Notes under the pieces: generated by a model
Database searches by the model: none
The model's input: the letters and a program-made list of their open reading frames with translations, nothing else
What the model was told of the DNA's origin: nothing
Assembly (NCBI GenBank): GCA_036940085.1
Contig: JALLBK010000196.1
Location: forward strand, 1-21,884
Direction: 5' to 3'
Length of the DNA stretch: 21,884 nucleotides
From: Discostella pseudostelligera
Lineage: Eukaryota; Bacillariophyta; Thalassiosirophyceae; Thalassiosirales; Thalassiosiraceae
Position numbers and translations under genes: made by a program
Shown: positions 1 to 9,169 of the stretch, piece by piece
How positions within the stretch are numbered: the first letter of the stretch is position 1
How the letters are laid out: each line of letters starts with the position of its first letter

Positions 1-206
1 TCGTCCTTCGTCGTTGGTACATTGCCTCCCAGTGGAAGCATATCATCGGCTATTCTCTCATTGCTCGCTCTTCCAGTGATGGGTGATTCTCCGTCGGCGG
101 TCCTCCTGCGCTGCAATAATTTGTCTGTACATATTTTGGCAATGACCACGACGAATAGATTGAGGGGACTATTATGCTTCTGTGGGGTAGCTATCTGCAA
201 TCTGTA
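1..206 (-). CDS. Possible partial exon of a minus-strand gene leaving the window
   Basis: Read on the minus strand, one frame stays open from about position 240 to the window edge, and its composition looks coding (for example LNLFVVVIAKICTDKLLQRR, then a polar stretch ending PLGGNVPTTKD). A T-rich, pyrimidine-containing tract followed by CTACAG and then TTGCAG lies just upstream, near 190-230. It could be a 3' splice site, with the exon starting around 178-206. No family is recognised and no upstream exon could be joined in phase with confidence. The gene would continue to the left of the window. It may be chance: the open frame is only about 80 codons. Start, splice site and function are all uncertain. 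Confidence 0.3.
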
Positions 207-295
207 GCATGATGCGGGAGTTGGTGATTGAAAAAAACGCAGTCATTGTCATTGGACACCAGGCACCAGCTATCAGTGATAACAGGAGCAGCGCC

Positions 296-326
<31 letters not shown>
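296..326. repeat. (GA)n microsatellite
   Basis: An almost pure GA dinucleotide run of 31 bases, interrupted once by AAA. It lies in non-coding sequence. Confidence 0.9.
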
Positions 327-1280
327 CTGAATCATCGATAATGTGTAGCCGGTCGTCTCAATTTTACCGTAGAACGTGGTGCTTGTTTCATGGTGTGAAT
401 GTGCCAACGACCAAACCAGATAGAATGTGAGAGAACTCTCAATGGCAGGTTGCAACTGATTCAACTCCTAGACGGTTTCATTGTGATAGTGGTGGATTAT
501 TTCTTAGCCCTGTTTAGTGGTAGTGGATAACACAGAAGTAGCGACGACAGAGGAGCAGCAGCAACTATACCAATGGCGTGAATGGCAATGAATGGCTCCG
601 GATATGGTTGGAGATACGAGGAGGCGGAGGGGGTGGAGTGTGGATGCTGGTATAGGTCATCGTCATCTATCATCGAAGCGACGTAGCTCTTTTACGTTAC
701 TACCGTCAACTTGCTTCATATCTCTCAAGTGGTTATGTGATATAATTGATGCTGACAATATTCAACTGTCAGATCGATGATATTAAACAATAATGATAAG
801 TTGCAACAACTCGACTCTTCACATAATGCGGTGAGACGAGTACGATGCAAATTGGATGATGCAATTCTTTAGAGAGTTTAAGTGAATGTGAAACAATTGC
901 CCAATCCCAGCGCACACCCATGTGATATCATGAATAATATGAGATCAATTCAGGTACCGAAGACCCAACAGTGCCTTGCAAAACTAACCTCAATTGGATG
1001 GTTTCTTCATCCTCTGCTGTACCAACTCATATGTCACGAAAAANCATTGTCTTTGCCTATTATTATGTTACGAGTAGTAGTAAGGTGGTAAGTGGTAAGA
1101 TGATGTAGGAGGAGCGAGTTGGATGAGAGTTCAATAACAGCCCGAAACTCCCGATTGCCCCCCAAAACTCCCTTCTCATTGAGAGGAGTAACTCCACACC
1201 CTTGTTACTGAATTCCTACATTGACGTGAAGAACTGAAGAATCGCAAAATGTCTAAGTTAGAGATCAACCGAGAAAAGGA

Positions 1281-1294
1281 AAATGGCGCCAAAA
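1281..1294. promoter_or_regulatory. E2F-like palindromic site upstream of the 1421 gene
   Basis: The sequence AAATGGCGCCAAAA contains the palindrome TGGCGCCA flanked by A/T runs, which is the classic E2F/DP recognition form (TTTSSCGC on either strand). It lies about 130 bases before the ATG at 1421. A site is inferred from sequence alone, and related sites recur upstream of other genes in this window. Confidence 0.5.
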
Positions 1295-1420
1295 GGCAAA
1301 AAGACTTGATGCCGATAAAAGTCCGAATCCGCTTCAAACATCATCATCCATCATCCTCATTTCCATATCGATGCAGGTGAATAATTAAAGACAAACATAC
1401 CACACCAAAGACAACAATCC

Positions 1421-2554
1421 ATGGACCAACCGAGCACGATGAGTGGCCCTTACAGAGGATTCGACGACAGCGACAATGTCGACGAGGAACGGAATGACTC
1501 CTCATGCCGTCGCGACAGCACCGGAGCATCTGCGGGTGACGACGATTCATCGTACCAATTACGAGTTGATGCAGACGTCGCTATCGACACACGTAGCAGC
1601 AGCATTGTCAATAGTATTAGCAGTAGTACTAGATCTATCCGATCCCTATCCAAGGATATGATTCGGACCTTTCAAACTACCATCCAAAACAATTCTCGAT
1701 CTCAAATATTAATACCCGACGATGCACCAGTCTCTCGAACACTTCAGCCGAGACTACAGAAACTGGCTTCCGAGACAAGACGGATTGTCCAATCAGTACA
1801 ACAGAGTGCTATTGTGGAGGGTGTGAGTGATACTTTCGTGAATGTCAATGATAGACTTGGATCCATGTTGATGCGTAGCAAGTCCACGGGAGCTTGCCCC
1901 TCCAATACCGACAGTGCCACGCCATGTGCATCGTCACCATCAAATACAAACTGCAACAACATCGATCGCGGCATCTACTCAAGTCAAAGCATGCGATCGT
2001 GGGGAAGCACTATCAGTGCTGAAATTAATACCTTCACATCCCAAAAGGTAGTTCCATTGTTTAAGCGACAGAATACTTATCCGTTCTCGACGACGGCAGG
2101 GGGTGCGGGCAATCAGAAGGAACATGCGGTATCATTCGATTATCAGTTGATGAAAGACAATGAGTAGAGAGAGAAAGGAACCTGATATGTTGTTGAGATT
2201 GGAGCGAACCAATTTCACAGGCGCATTGACTTTCCTTGTCATGTGGGTGCTGCAATTATTGTCGGCAATTGTAAATTAATGTTGTTTTAATGGCGTCTCA
2301 ACACATGATGATGGATCGACATTTACCGATGCCGTTTTTTGTCTCTGCAGGCATTGCAACTGCGCATACGCACCGTACAGAGCCAGGCCAATGCAAATAA
2401 TGCTCCGATAAGTAAACTGACATATTGGATAAAGATTATGGCAGCTTTCACGTCCATATCGAAGCGTCTGTGGTATAAGCGTCTGCAGAGCACTACTCCT
2501 ATTACATCAGCAGTATGCACGGCGGAACAAAGATCTAAATCAATTCGATGCTAA
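1421..2554 (+). CDS. Ser-rich protein with C-terminal membrane segment (frame break; two or three exons)
   Basis: The first open frame runs from the ATG at 1421 to a TAG at 2165-2167 (248 aa). It is acidic and then rich in Ser, Thr and Asn, with a short helical patch near residues 105-145; no family is recognised. Immediately after the stop, another frame (from about 2154/2157) is open to 2270 and encodes a charged stretch, then a strongly hydrophobic segment (GALTFLVMWVLQLLSAI). A GTAAAT donor follows at 2271. A textbook acceptor (TTTTTTGTCTCTGCAG, ending 2350) then leads in phase into a basic final exon, 2351-2554. I infer one gene whose frame changes near 2157-2171. The change could be an indel in the GA-rich stretch (GAGTAGAGAGAGAAAG), or a small intron such as GTAGTT at 2048 to AAAG at 2156, or GTATCA at about 2128 to GAGAG at about 2171. 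If the frame does not change, the protein simply ends at 2167. Function is unknown; it is probably an anchored membrane protein. Confidence 0.55.
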
Positions 2555-2739
2555 CGCTTATAGTATTCTATTCAATGCAAAACAAAACATAGGAAGCTCG
2601 CAATTCCTACACAACCCCCGACATTTCCACATATGTATTCACTGACGACTCTACTTGCAGATTAATCATGATAGCAAGTTACCATGCCCACGCGAGAATG
2701 ATAGCATACAACAGCTCAAGACCACCGCCGAGCTGATGT

Positions 2740-4134
2740 CTAATAAGCCGGAGCATAACCCATAGTCGGCGGTGCAGCATAGTACTGGTGCGCATTGGAA
2801 GGAGGAGCCGAATATCCGTACGATGGAGCAGCCACCGCAACCTGGTACTCTTGGTACGACGACTGTGGTTGTTGCTGTGCCTGATAATATCCCTGATGAG
2901 CCGCCGACGGGTACGATGGATTGTGATGCACCTTCATGACCTCGCGCTGCACTGGAATAGTAGAAGGGCTCTGAGATGAACCACGAATCTCAGCGAGGGT
3001 GGGGGCCCGTCCTATCGGACCGCAATTGTAGTTCTGTTGGTTGGCCTGTTTCGTCTGGTAGGTTGTGGAAGGGATCGGAGCATGTAGTTGTTGTTGCACT
3101 TGTGGCGTTGCGGTGATGTCATCGAGGTTGACGAGGTTCATCATCGACTTGGACACCGGATCAATGTTCTCCTCGTTCATGGGAACCAATGCTCGACAGT
3201 TGGTGGGAGTGGCGGCAACGGTAGGCTGAGGCTGAGGGGCGGCATTCACGGTACTACCAAAACTGTTGTCGAGGCTGTTGTTGTTGTTGTAGGCGGACAT
3301 GATGTCATACGAGATGGAGTCAAAGGATTTCTCACAAGTGGAAGCGGTAGGTGTGAACTCGTCGTAGGCGCAGGATGAGCTGTTTGTCGAGGAAGACGTG
3401 AGCAACGGAAGATTCGATGCTACTGGGAAGCTCATGGATGGTTGACTGTCGAAGAGGTCAACAACGACGGGAGGCGGAACAGTAACTACTGGCATGGGAG
3501 ATTGTTGGACATCCTCCTCTTCATAATCGTTGTCATCACGCGCATCGTAGGCCGCACCTCGATAGGAGTATGTCAATGCAGGAAGAGCCGCCGCTGCGTA
3601 GTCATCATTCCTCTCCCGCCTGTTCAACGCAGCACCACCGGTGGCAGAAGACCCAGCAGGCGCCGTAGTTCCAAGCTCGTAAATCTTGCAAAACGAAAAG
3701 AAACTCATGCCATCCAACTCCAAATCAAACTGCCGATGCATCACCCTGGCCGCCTCGCCCATCGAGGGAGTACCATTCGCAATAATCTTGAGCACGTGAT
3801 TCCCCGTAATACTCCACGAGTGTTCAAATCGAGTATTGCCCCGGGCCGCCTTCGAATGGTGAAATAACCGTCCATCCATGTACAACTCACGCTTCCCGGT
3901 AATGTGGCTCCAAATAAGGACGACTTCATGCTCCTCACCACGACAATCGGCCTCGGTGCGTCCGGCCGCGATGTTCTCCGCAGAGGAGAACCCGAATTGG
4001 AAGGTGATGCGACGTTTGGTGGCGGTAATGTGCTTCCCGGCGCGTTTGGCGCGGTAGTTGATCTGGTAGGGTGGGTTGATCGAGAGGTTGTAGCGCGGGG
4101 CGGAATTCGACGATGGCGATTGGACTGGCTTCAT
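2740..4134 (-). CDS. FAIM1-like domain protein with long disordered Q/P/Y-rich tail
   Basis: A 464-aa single-exon frame. Residues 15-155 form a compact, well-ordered domain with aromatic, beta-type patterning: NPPYQINYRAKRAGKHI, then WSHITGKRELYMDG, FEHSWSITGNHVLKIIAN, and RQFDLELDGMSFFSF followed by CKIYELG. The order of the TGKR-x-x-Y-x-DG, hydrophobic-strand and L-E-x-D/N-G elements resembles one half of FAIM1 (Fas apoptotic inhibitory molecule), an all-beta fold. That link is by eye only and moderately sure. The remaining 300 residues are low complexity: Ala/Ser/Thr stretches, an acidic DDNDYEEED patch, then a Gln/Pro/Tyr-rich C-terminus ending GYAPAY, probably disordered. There is no signal peptide or membrane segment, so it is probably cytosolic or nuclear. 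The DNA just upstream of the ATG carries repeated CCAAC units in the presumed 5' UTR, and an E2F-like cluster lies about 550 bases upstream. Confidence 0.75.
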   Translation of the reverse strand: MKPVQSPSSNSAPRYNLSINPPYQINYRAKRAGKHITATKRRITFQFGFSSAENIAAGRTEADCRGEEHEVVLIWSHITGKRELYMDGRLFHHSKAARGNTRFEHSWSITGNHVLKIIANGTPSMGEAARVMHRQFDLELDGMSFFSFCKIYELGTTAPAGSSATGGAALNRRERNDDYAAAALPALTYSYRGAAYDARDDNDYEEEDVQQSPMPVVTVPPPVVVDLFDSQPSMSFPVASNLPLLTSSSTNSSSCAYDEFTPTASTCEKSFDSISYDIMSAYNNNNSLDNSFGSTVNAAPQPQPTVAATPTNCRALVPMNEENIDPVSKSMMNLVNLDDITATPQVQQQLHAPIPSTTYQTKQANQQNYNCGPIGRAPTLAEIRGSSQSPSTIPVQREVMKVHHNPSYPSAAHQGYYQAQQQPQSSYQEYQVAVAAPSYGYSAPPSNAHQYYAAPPTMGYAPAY

Positions 4135-5016
4135 GGTTGGGTTGGGTTGGGTTGGTTTGGTTTGTATTCGATGTGTGATGAAAGTTGTTGTGGGCAGGAT
4201 GAAGTGAGAGGGCGTCGAGAACCTACGATGGATTATGTGAAGAGATTGGTCGGGAGTTGGGTTCGTTGATGGTGGACCTGAATAAATGACATGAATGATG
4301 GTGGTACGTGGGTGACGGATTGGATGCTATCGGATGGATTTCTGATGCACCATGTTCCGACCAGCCGCGCGCCACACTCCCATCCAGCACAGTGGCGCAG
4401 TTCGGGGGTTCCTTCGCTTTCCGACTGTTGCACACCTTGCACAGTGAACAGCGCGAAACAAGACGGAATTCTAATTTTGTCCAAATTCGTCGAGATTTCT
4501 CGCCCAAAATTGTTCCCACCTATTCCCACAATGAGGACAAAAAATAATGGAGTCTAACGAATTCATAGAGAATCGATTCGTGTGCGAGACCATGCGTGGT
4601 CCAGGATTGAACGGAAGATTAGAATGGGTTTGGCTTTCTCATTTCTCGTTCGATGGCTCTGATTCGCTTTGCACATCTTCCCGCCAAAACTCTCCCGCCG
4701 ACGGTCCGCCTTTCCCGCCAAAACTCCGCAGCCTTTCCCGCCAGAACTCTTCCGCCGCAGTACTCTCCCACCAGAACTCTCCCTGCAACCAGCAAGTTGA
4801 CGATAGTATCTAAGAGGATGTCTATCGTAGGGAAGACAGAGTGGGCGGGGTCTCGATGCGGTGAAAGATGAAAGAGTTCATGGTCGTTGATAGGAGTTGA
4901 TACTGATATGTACTGATGTGTAAGAGATCATTACTAGGTGATTAGCATGCTTCTTCTACTTATGTTTATGTCTGATCAAAAGCGTGCATATGTTGTCAAA
5001 TTTGGATCAATCACGA
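4135..5016. other. Intergenic region upstream of the FAIM1-like gene and downstream of ADE2
   Basis: About 880 bases with no convincing gene; the open frames here have no motif or coding character. Next to the 4134 start there is a (GGGTT)-type run at 4136-4163. Further right is a dense cluster of E2F-like sites (4678-4780). Because ADE2 ends at 5017 on the same strand, the cluster most simply belongs to the promoter of the 4134 gene, unless an unseen short or non-coding transcript starts here. Confidence 0.6.
4678..4780. promoter_or_regulatory. Cluster of E2F-like TTTCCCGCCAAA repeats
   Basis: At least four close matches lie within about 100 bases: TTCCCGCCAAAAC at 4678, TCTCCCGCC at 4691, TTTCCCGCCAAAAC at 4711 and TTTCCCGCCAGAAC at 4734. 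Degenerate copies follow (CTTCCGCCGC, CTCCCACCAGAAC). The unit CCCGCCAAAACTC repeats irregularly, so this looks like a homotypic binding-site cluster and not a simple tandem repeat. E2F/DP binding is inferred from the consensus. Confidence 0.6.
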
Positions 5017-7158
5017 TCACACATTCACCGATTTGCTTGTACTACCCATCCCTTCCAAGAATTTGTCACTCCCTTGCTCCAGCAATGATGCGCTTACATC
5101 CTCCACCATTTTCTTCATATTCAACTGGTACTCTTCCATCTTCTCTCTCAATTTTGGACGGCTTGCACAAAGCGATCGGACTGCCAACAACCCTGCATTT
5201 GTTGCATTCCCAATAGCTACAGTCGCTACTGGCACACCCCTTGGCATTTGCACAATACTTAGCAACGAATCTTGACCATTGAGTGTGGATGTTTTGATTG
5301 GAACACCAATTACAGGTAGGGGAGTCATTGCAGCGACCATTCCGGGTAGGTGAGCTGCACCGCCCGCACCGGCAATAATCACTTGCAGTCCTCTTCCAGC
5401 CGCAGATTGCGAGTATGTCATTAGTTTCTCGGGTGTTCGATGTGCCGAAACAATATCTACCTCATGAGGGATGCCAAATTCTTTCAATACCTTCACTGCA
5501 TCCTGCATCGTGGGCAAATCGCTGTGCGATCCCATGATGACTCCCACCAGCGGGCATGCTCCAATCCTACCATCTTCGGGCAAGACATCCTCGCTGATTG
5601 CCTCAACCTCGAGTAACCTGGACAATGAATCATCAAGCTCTGCATGAGAATCGGCAGTAATATTGATGTGTCCCATCTTTCTTCCCGGTCGGTATTCCTT
5701 TCCATACCAATGCACTACGGCCCGAGACATGCACATGGCAGCATTCACCCCTTTCATTGTTCGTTCGATTCCACCAGTTGGAGCACCAAGAATGTTGACC
5801 ACTAACATCGGATGAAAAAAGAGATGAAGTGAGATTTTGAGATAGTTGACTTTACTCAAGATTGGCAGAGTTCGCAATCATGGCATACGGTACTCACTTG
5901 CAGCCGCACCTACAATCAATTCTGTACTTCCCAATGGCAAACCACATACTCCCCTCAGATGATTCTCAAATTGCGATACGGCACATGCATCTTGCGTATA
6001 ATGTCCAGTGTTATGTGGTCGTGGTGCTACCTCATTCAGCAAAACATCCAACCCACCACCGTCCGCTTTCTGCACCAGAAAGAGTTCCACGCCAAACATA
6101 CCCGTGGCACCATCCCCCAACGAATTCACAGCCCTCATTGCAATCTCTTCACACTTCTTACGAACGCATGCGGAAACATTTCGTGCGGGAACGAGCACCA
6201 CACGACAAATAGAATCGGTTTGTATGGCAGTGGTGGTAGGATAGGCCCGTACCTCGCCAGTGGTAGACCGTGCCACCATAACTCCCACCTCAGAATGAAA
6301 ATTGATCCATCCCTCAGCATACAATAAGGTTGTGTCATCATCATTCTCATCATCATTGCCTAACACTAACAATGATTCATTATCACCACCTCTTTTTAGC
6401 AACCCCAAATCCGACAATGCCGTGGCAATGGCCTCACGTGATGTGTCCTTGAGCACCGTGTTCCCCCGTCCATCATACGCGCCGCGTCGTGATTTGAGCA
6501 TGAGTGGCAGACCAAGTGACTTCGCCGCTGAGTAGATAGCCTCAATGTTTGGAATGTCAACGTAGGGTGGGAGAGGAATGTTGTGTTTGGAGAAGTATTC
6601 CTAACAAATGGATATGTTCAAATAATAATTGAGTATCAGATGTTGATCACAACATTAGTACCAGGATGAAGAGAGAGTATCGTCATAAGCAGGCATCAAC
6701 CTTACTTCACTTACCTTCTGAACAAATTTATCCTGAATAATTCGAATCACCCGACTGGATGGCTGGACATTTACCCCTTCGTTTTCGAGTTCGACTAATC
6801 CCTCCACGCCGACATGTTCGATCTCCATGGTGACCACGTCGCACCCCTTGGACAATTCGCGTATCTTCTCATTATCGTACAATCCACCATTGACAATTCT
6901 TGCATTTTCATTATGCTGCTGCTGATCATTAATGTCATTGCTGCTACGACTGTCGATAGTAGTGCCACCGCCGACAACACCAACCACTTGCGCCGCGGGA
7001 CATGCCCCCCCACTCGCATCGAGAAATTTCATGTCGATATTCAAACGGGGGGCTTCCAATGCCATCATTCGCCCAAGTTGGCCGCCACCCACGCAGCCTA
7101 CGCGGAGGGTGAGTGGGGCAGTGGGCAGTGGCCTGGGCGTGGCAGTTGCGGCGCTCAT
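5017..7158 (-). CDS. ADE2: Phosphoribosylaminoimidazole carboxylase, PurK-PurE fusion (three exons)
   Basis: Converts 5-aminoimidazole ribonucleotide plus bicarbonate and ATP, through N5-CAIR, to CAIR in de novo purine synthesis. It is built like fungal and plant ADE2, with an N-terminal PurK (ATP-grasp) part and a C-terminal class I PurE part. Exons on the minus strand: 7158-6715, 6600-5898, 5801-5017; introns 6714-6601 (GTAAGT...TTAG, 114 nt) and 5897-5802 (GTGAGT...TTAG, 96 nt). The joins read [20 protein letters not shown] and [15 protein letters not shown], both as expected for the family, giving about 643 aa. Visible motifs are GGGQLGRMM near the start (residues 24-32), IEHV, the ATP-grasp segment [13 protein letters not shown], then in Pur[21 protein letters not shown] and [13 protein letters not shown] polar insertion of about 30 residues lies after the first PurK motif. 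The frame is also open up to an ATG at 7320, which would add 54 residues that might target an organelle; I prefer 7158 because an E2F-like site lies at 7233-7247. Confidence 0.93.
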
Positions 7159-7232
7159 GGTTGCCGATCGATGATGAGATGAAGGCAAGGTGCATGCACT
7201 TCGGTTTGAGTTGAATTGATGCCATCGTTGCG

Positions 7233-7247
7233 CTCCCGCCAAAATTT
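7233..7247. promoter_or_regulatory. E2F-like site upstream of ADE2
   Basis: CTCCCGCCAAAATTT lies 75 bases upstream of the preferred ADE2 start at 7158. It matches the same CCCGCCAAA core found in the other clusters of this window. Its position supports the downstream ATG, since otherwise it would lie inside the coding frame. Confidence 0.45.
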
Positions 7248-7320
7248 GTTGATGGATTCTGTGGTGGAGAATCAATGGAGCGAAGATACGGATTTCAGCG
7301 ATTATTTGTACAGGCACCAC

Positions 7321-7757
7321 TATGCAATATGGCGCTAAAAATGAGGCAACCCATCAATACCCCGCCCGCCCGCCGCCCGCCCATGCATCCCCCAAAGAAC
7401 CGCACACCATGATGGCCGCCGCGGAGATACCTCCAGTACTACATCATCGCATCCTCATGATAATGATCGATGTTGCTGAAATGTTCATGATCAGAGAACG
7501 GCGTGCAGTAGAAACACAAAAGCAAAAGGAGGCTTCAGAAAATCGCGACGACTGTGTTTTAAAACCATCGCTCTTCAGCATGAAAGTGATTAAGTTCAAG
7601 TTGTTGTTGTTGTGATGCAGTGATGCAACACTCACCCACTTGCCGTCCAATGCCAAAGAGGACGCTGATCAAGCCTCACCCAAAGGAATGTAACATCCGT
7701 CAGTTGAATCATTTCTGAGAATTGATCGTTAGGTAGGGAAACCGACTTCTTTACAAA
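7321..7757. other. Divergent intergenic region between ADE2 and DRC4
   Basis: About 440 bases (600 from the preferred ADE2 start) separating two divergent genes, so both promoters must lie here. A 97-codon plus-strand frame at 7322-7615 has no motif and a composition unlike its neighbours, and I do not call it. No clear ciliary X-box (a GTTGCC/GGCAAC pair) is visible, only isolated half-sites. Confidence 0.6.
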
Positions 7758-9086
7758 ATGCCGCAGACGAAGGCCAGAAAGAAACTGAACATCAGCCCGG
7801 ATGAAACACTGCAACGAGACTTGCTTATCCAGTTACTGTCACTCCGAGAGCAAAAAGAAAAGGAGAATGCAATCGAGGCACAGTTCGAATCACAGTCTGA
7901 ATTACTAAAGGGATATTGGGATATTGAAAAGAAGACGCGAGAGGAGAGGAGGCATGTCCTCCATGACAAGGAACATCGGTTGCAGGGAATCAAAGACAAA
8001 CACATTGTCGATCTTGGCAATTACAAACAAACGGTGAAGGAATTGTTGCTTGCCAATCAGGATGAACTTTCCGTCAAGACAACACAACTATTGATGGAGT
8101 ACCAAACGTTGTTGGAGCAACAAAACAATGAGATCGATCAATTGCAGAACGAGTTGCGCGATATATCGAACAGCGTGAAAGAAACTACGACATCATACGA
8201 CAAATCCAAATTAGCATCGCGTCGACAATGCATCGATGAGGCGACTCTGCTACGAGAGGAAGCAAGCCGTAAGATTAGCAATGTAGCTGCCGATTCGGAG
8301 GACCAGATAGAACGGACACGAAATGAATGCAAACAAAAGCTGATGGAAGAGATGAAGGAACTGGAACAACGGAACGATGCAACAATCAAAGGGGTCATGG
8401 AAAAGAATAGACAAGAGATTCAACAATTGCGAACGAGTCATGGTATCACCATGACAAAGAACTTGGATAGAATATCAACCCTTCGGAAAGAGATGGCGCT
8501 GCTTAAAGAACAAGATCGTCGCGATCGATGGATGTTGAATGAACTCCAGACACAGAACGACAATATAGTTCGACCGCTCGAAACGAATACTAACCTGTTG
8601 AATCAACTAGAATCTGATTTGGTGGTATGCACCAATCAAAAGCAATCTCTCAATGCACAACTAAAGAAACTACGTCAAGCGGACGAAGAATTGAAGGTAA
8701 TTGAATGGGACTACGAAGTGCTGCTCCAAAAGTTAATGAAATTAGAAACAGACCGGGATGAATGGAAGTCAAAGGCACAGCAATCCATCCTTTCCGCGCA
8801 GCGCGAGTCCAATTTTCAGAACTTACTATTGGAACGGAAGCTCGACAAATTATCCATTACCGGCGAGAGCAATACCGCCGCAGTGGCACAAGTGCTGCAA
8901 AAGGCGAACATAGATTTGAATTCGCTGGACCGATCGCAGGTTTGTATTACCGATGTGGTTCACGACAAGAAGAAGCAGATTGAACTGCTGCGGCAAAGGC
9001 TAAAGCATATCAAGAAATCCCATCAGGCTTTGATCGATCGACATCGAACTCTTTTGGAGGAGGCGAAACAGAAGTCGAATCCGTAG
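7758..9086 (+). CDS. DRC4: Dynein regulatory complex subunit 4 (GAS8-like coiled coil)
   Basis: DRC4/GAS8 is a core subunit of the nexin-dynein regulatory complex, which links neighbouring doublet microtubules and controls dynein in motile cilia and flagella. This intronless 442-aa frame is almost entirely charged coiled coil, close to the usual length of about 480 aa. Family landmarks appear in order: a short basic N-terminus; GYWDIEKKTREERRHVLHDK (compare the F-W-E-I start of the first GAS8 helix); NYKQTVKELLLANQDEL (a conserved V-Y-K-Q-K-V-K-x-L-L-like stretch); then EWDYEVLLQKL and SNFQNLLLERKLDKLS, which correspond to the highly conserved W-E-H-E-V-L and F-K-N-L-V-L-E-R-K-L segments near the C-terminus of GAS8. 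The last helix ends at KSNP. The ATG at 7758 follows the gap from ADE2 directly. In a diatom the protein would act in the sperm flagellum, so expression is expected to be limited to male gametes. Confidence 0.88.
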   Translation: MPQTKARKKLNISPDETLQRDLLIQLLSLREQKEKENAIEAQFESQSELLKGYWDIEKKTREERRHVLHDKEHRLQGIKDKHIVDLGNYKQTVKELLLANQDELSVKTTQLLMEYQTLLEQQNNEIDQLQNELRDISNSVKETTTSYDKSKLASRRQCIDEATLLREEASRKISNVAADSEDQIERTRNECKQKLMEEMKELEQRNDATIKGVMEKNRQEIQQLRTSHGITMTKNLDRISTLRKEMALLKEQDRRDRWMLNELQTQNDNIVRPLETNTNLLNQLESDLVVCTNQKQSLNAQLKKLRQADEELKVIEWDYEVLLQKLMKLETDRDEWKSKAQQSILSAQRESNFQNLLLERKLDKLSITGESNTAAVAQVLQKANIDLNSLDRSQVCITDVVHDKKKQIELLRQRLKHIKKSHQALIDRHRTLLEEAKQKSNP

Positions 9087-9169
9087 TTGGCACATTGTCG
9101 TAAACTAAACTTCATCTTTATCTCACGTTGCAATCCTTTCGGTGACGGCTGCCAACACAATACCAATCA

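Larger units (their letters stand above)
207..1420. other. Intergenic stretch without a convincing gene
   Basis: Six-frame reading gives only short open frames with no recognisable motifs. The stretch holds the GA microsatellite, a single ambiguous base (N) at 1044, and an E2F-like palindrome close to the next gene. A 58-codon minus-strand frame at 497-673 has a coding-like look but no support. Confidence 0.6.

Noticed and set aside
2323..2520. Minus-strand 65-codon frame with a membrane-like helix
   Set aside because: It lies opposite the final exon of the 1421 gene, which is supported by a strong splice acceptor; the hydrophobic look comes from the complement of basic/polar codons.
3442..3867. 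141-codon plus-strand frame
   Set aside because: It lies antisense to the conserved domain and tail of the 464-aa minus-strand gene, is rich in Arg and has no motif.
4136..4163. (GGGTT)-type run resembling telomere repeat
   Set aside because: Only a few imperfect units next to a start codon; more likely a short 5' UTR repeat than an interstitial telomere tract.
4223..4557. Several 80-98-codon frames on both strands
   Set aside because: They overlap each other in the promoter region of the 4134 gene, none has a motif, and composition does not favour any.
7322..7615. 97-codon plus-strand frame between ADE2 and DRC4
   Set aside because: No family features and odd composition; it occupies the shared promoter region of two divergent genes.
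7340..7640. Possible ciliary X-box (RFX site) for DRC4
   Set aside because: Only separate half-sites such as GGCAAC and TGCAAC are seen; no paired GTTGCC/GGCAAC arrangement at proper spacing.
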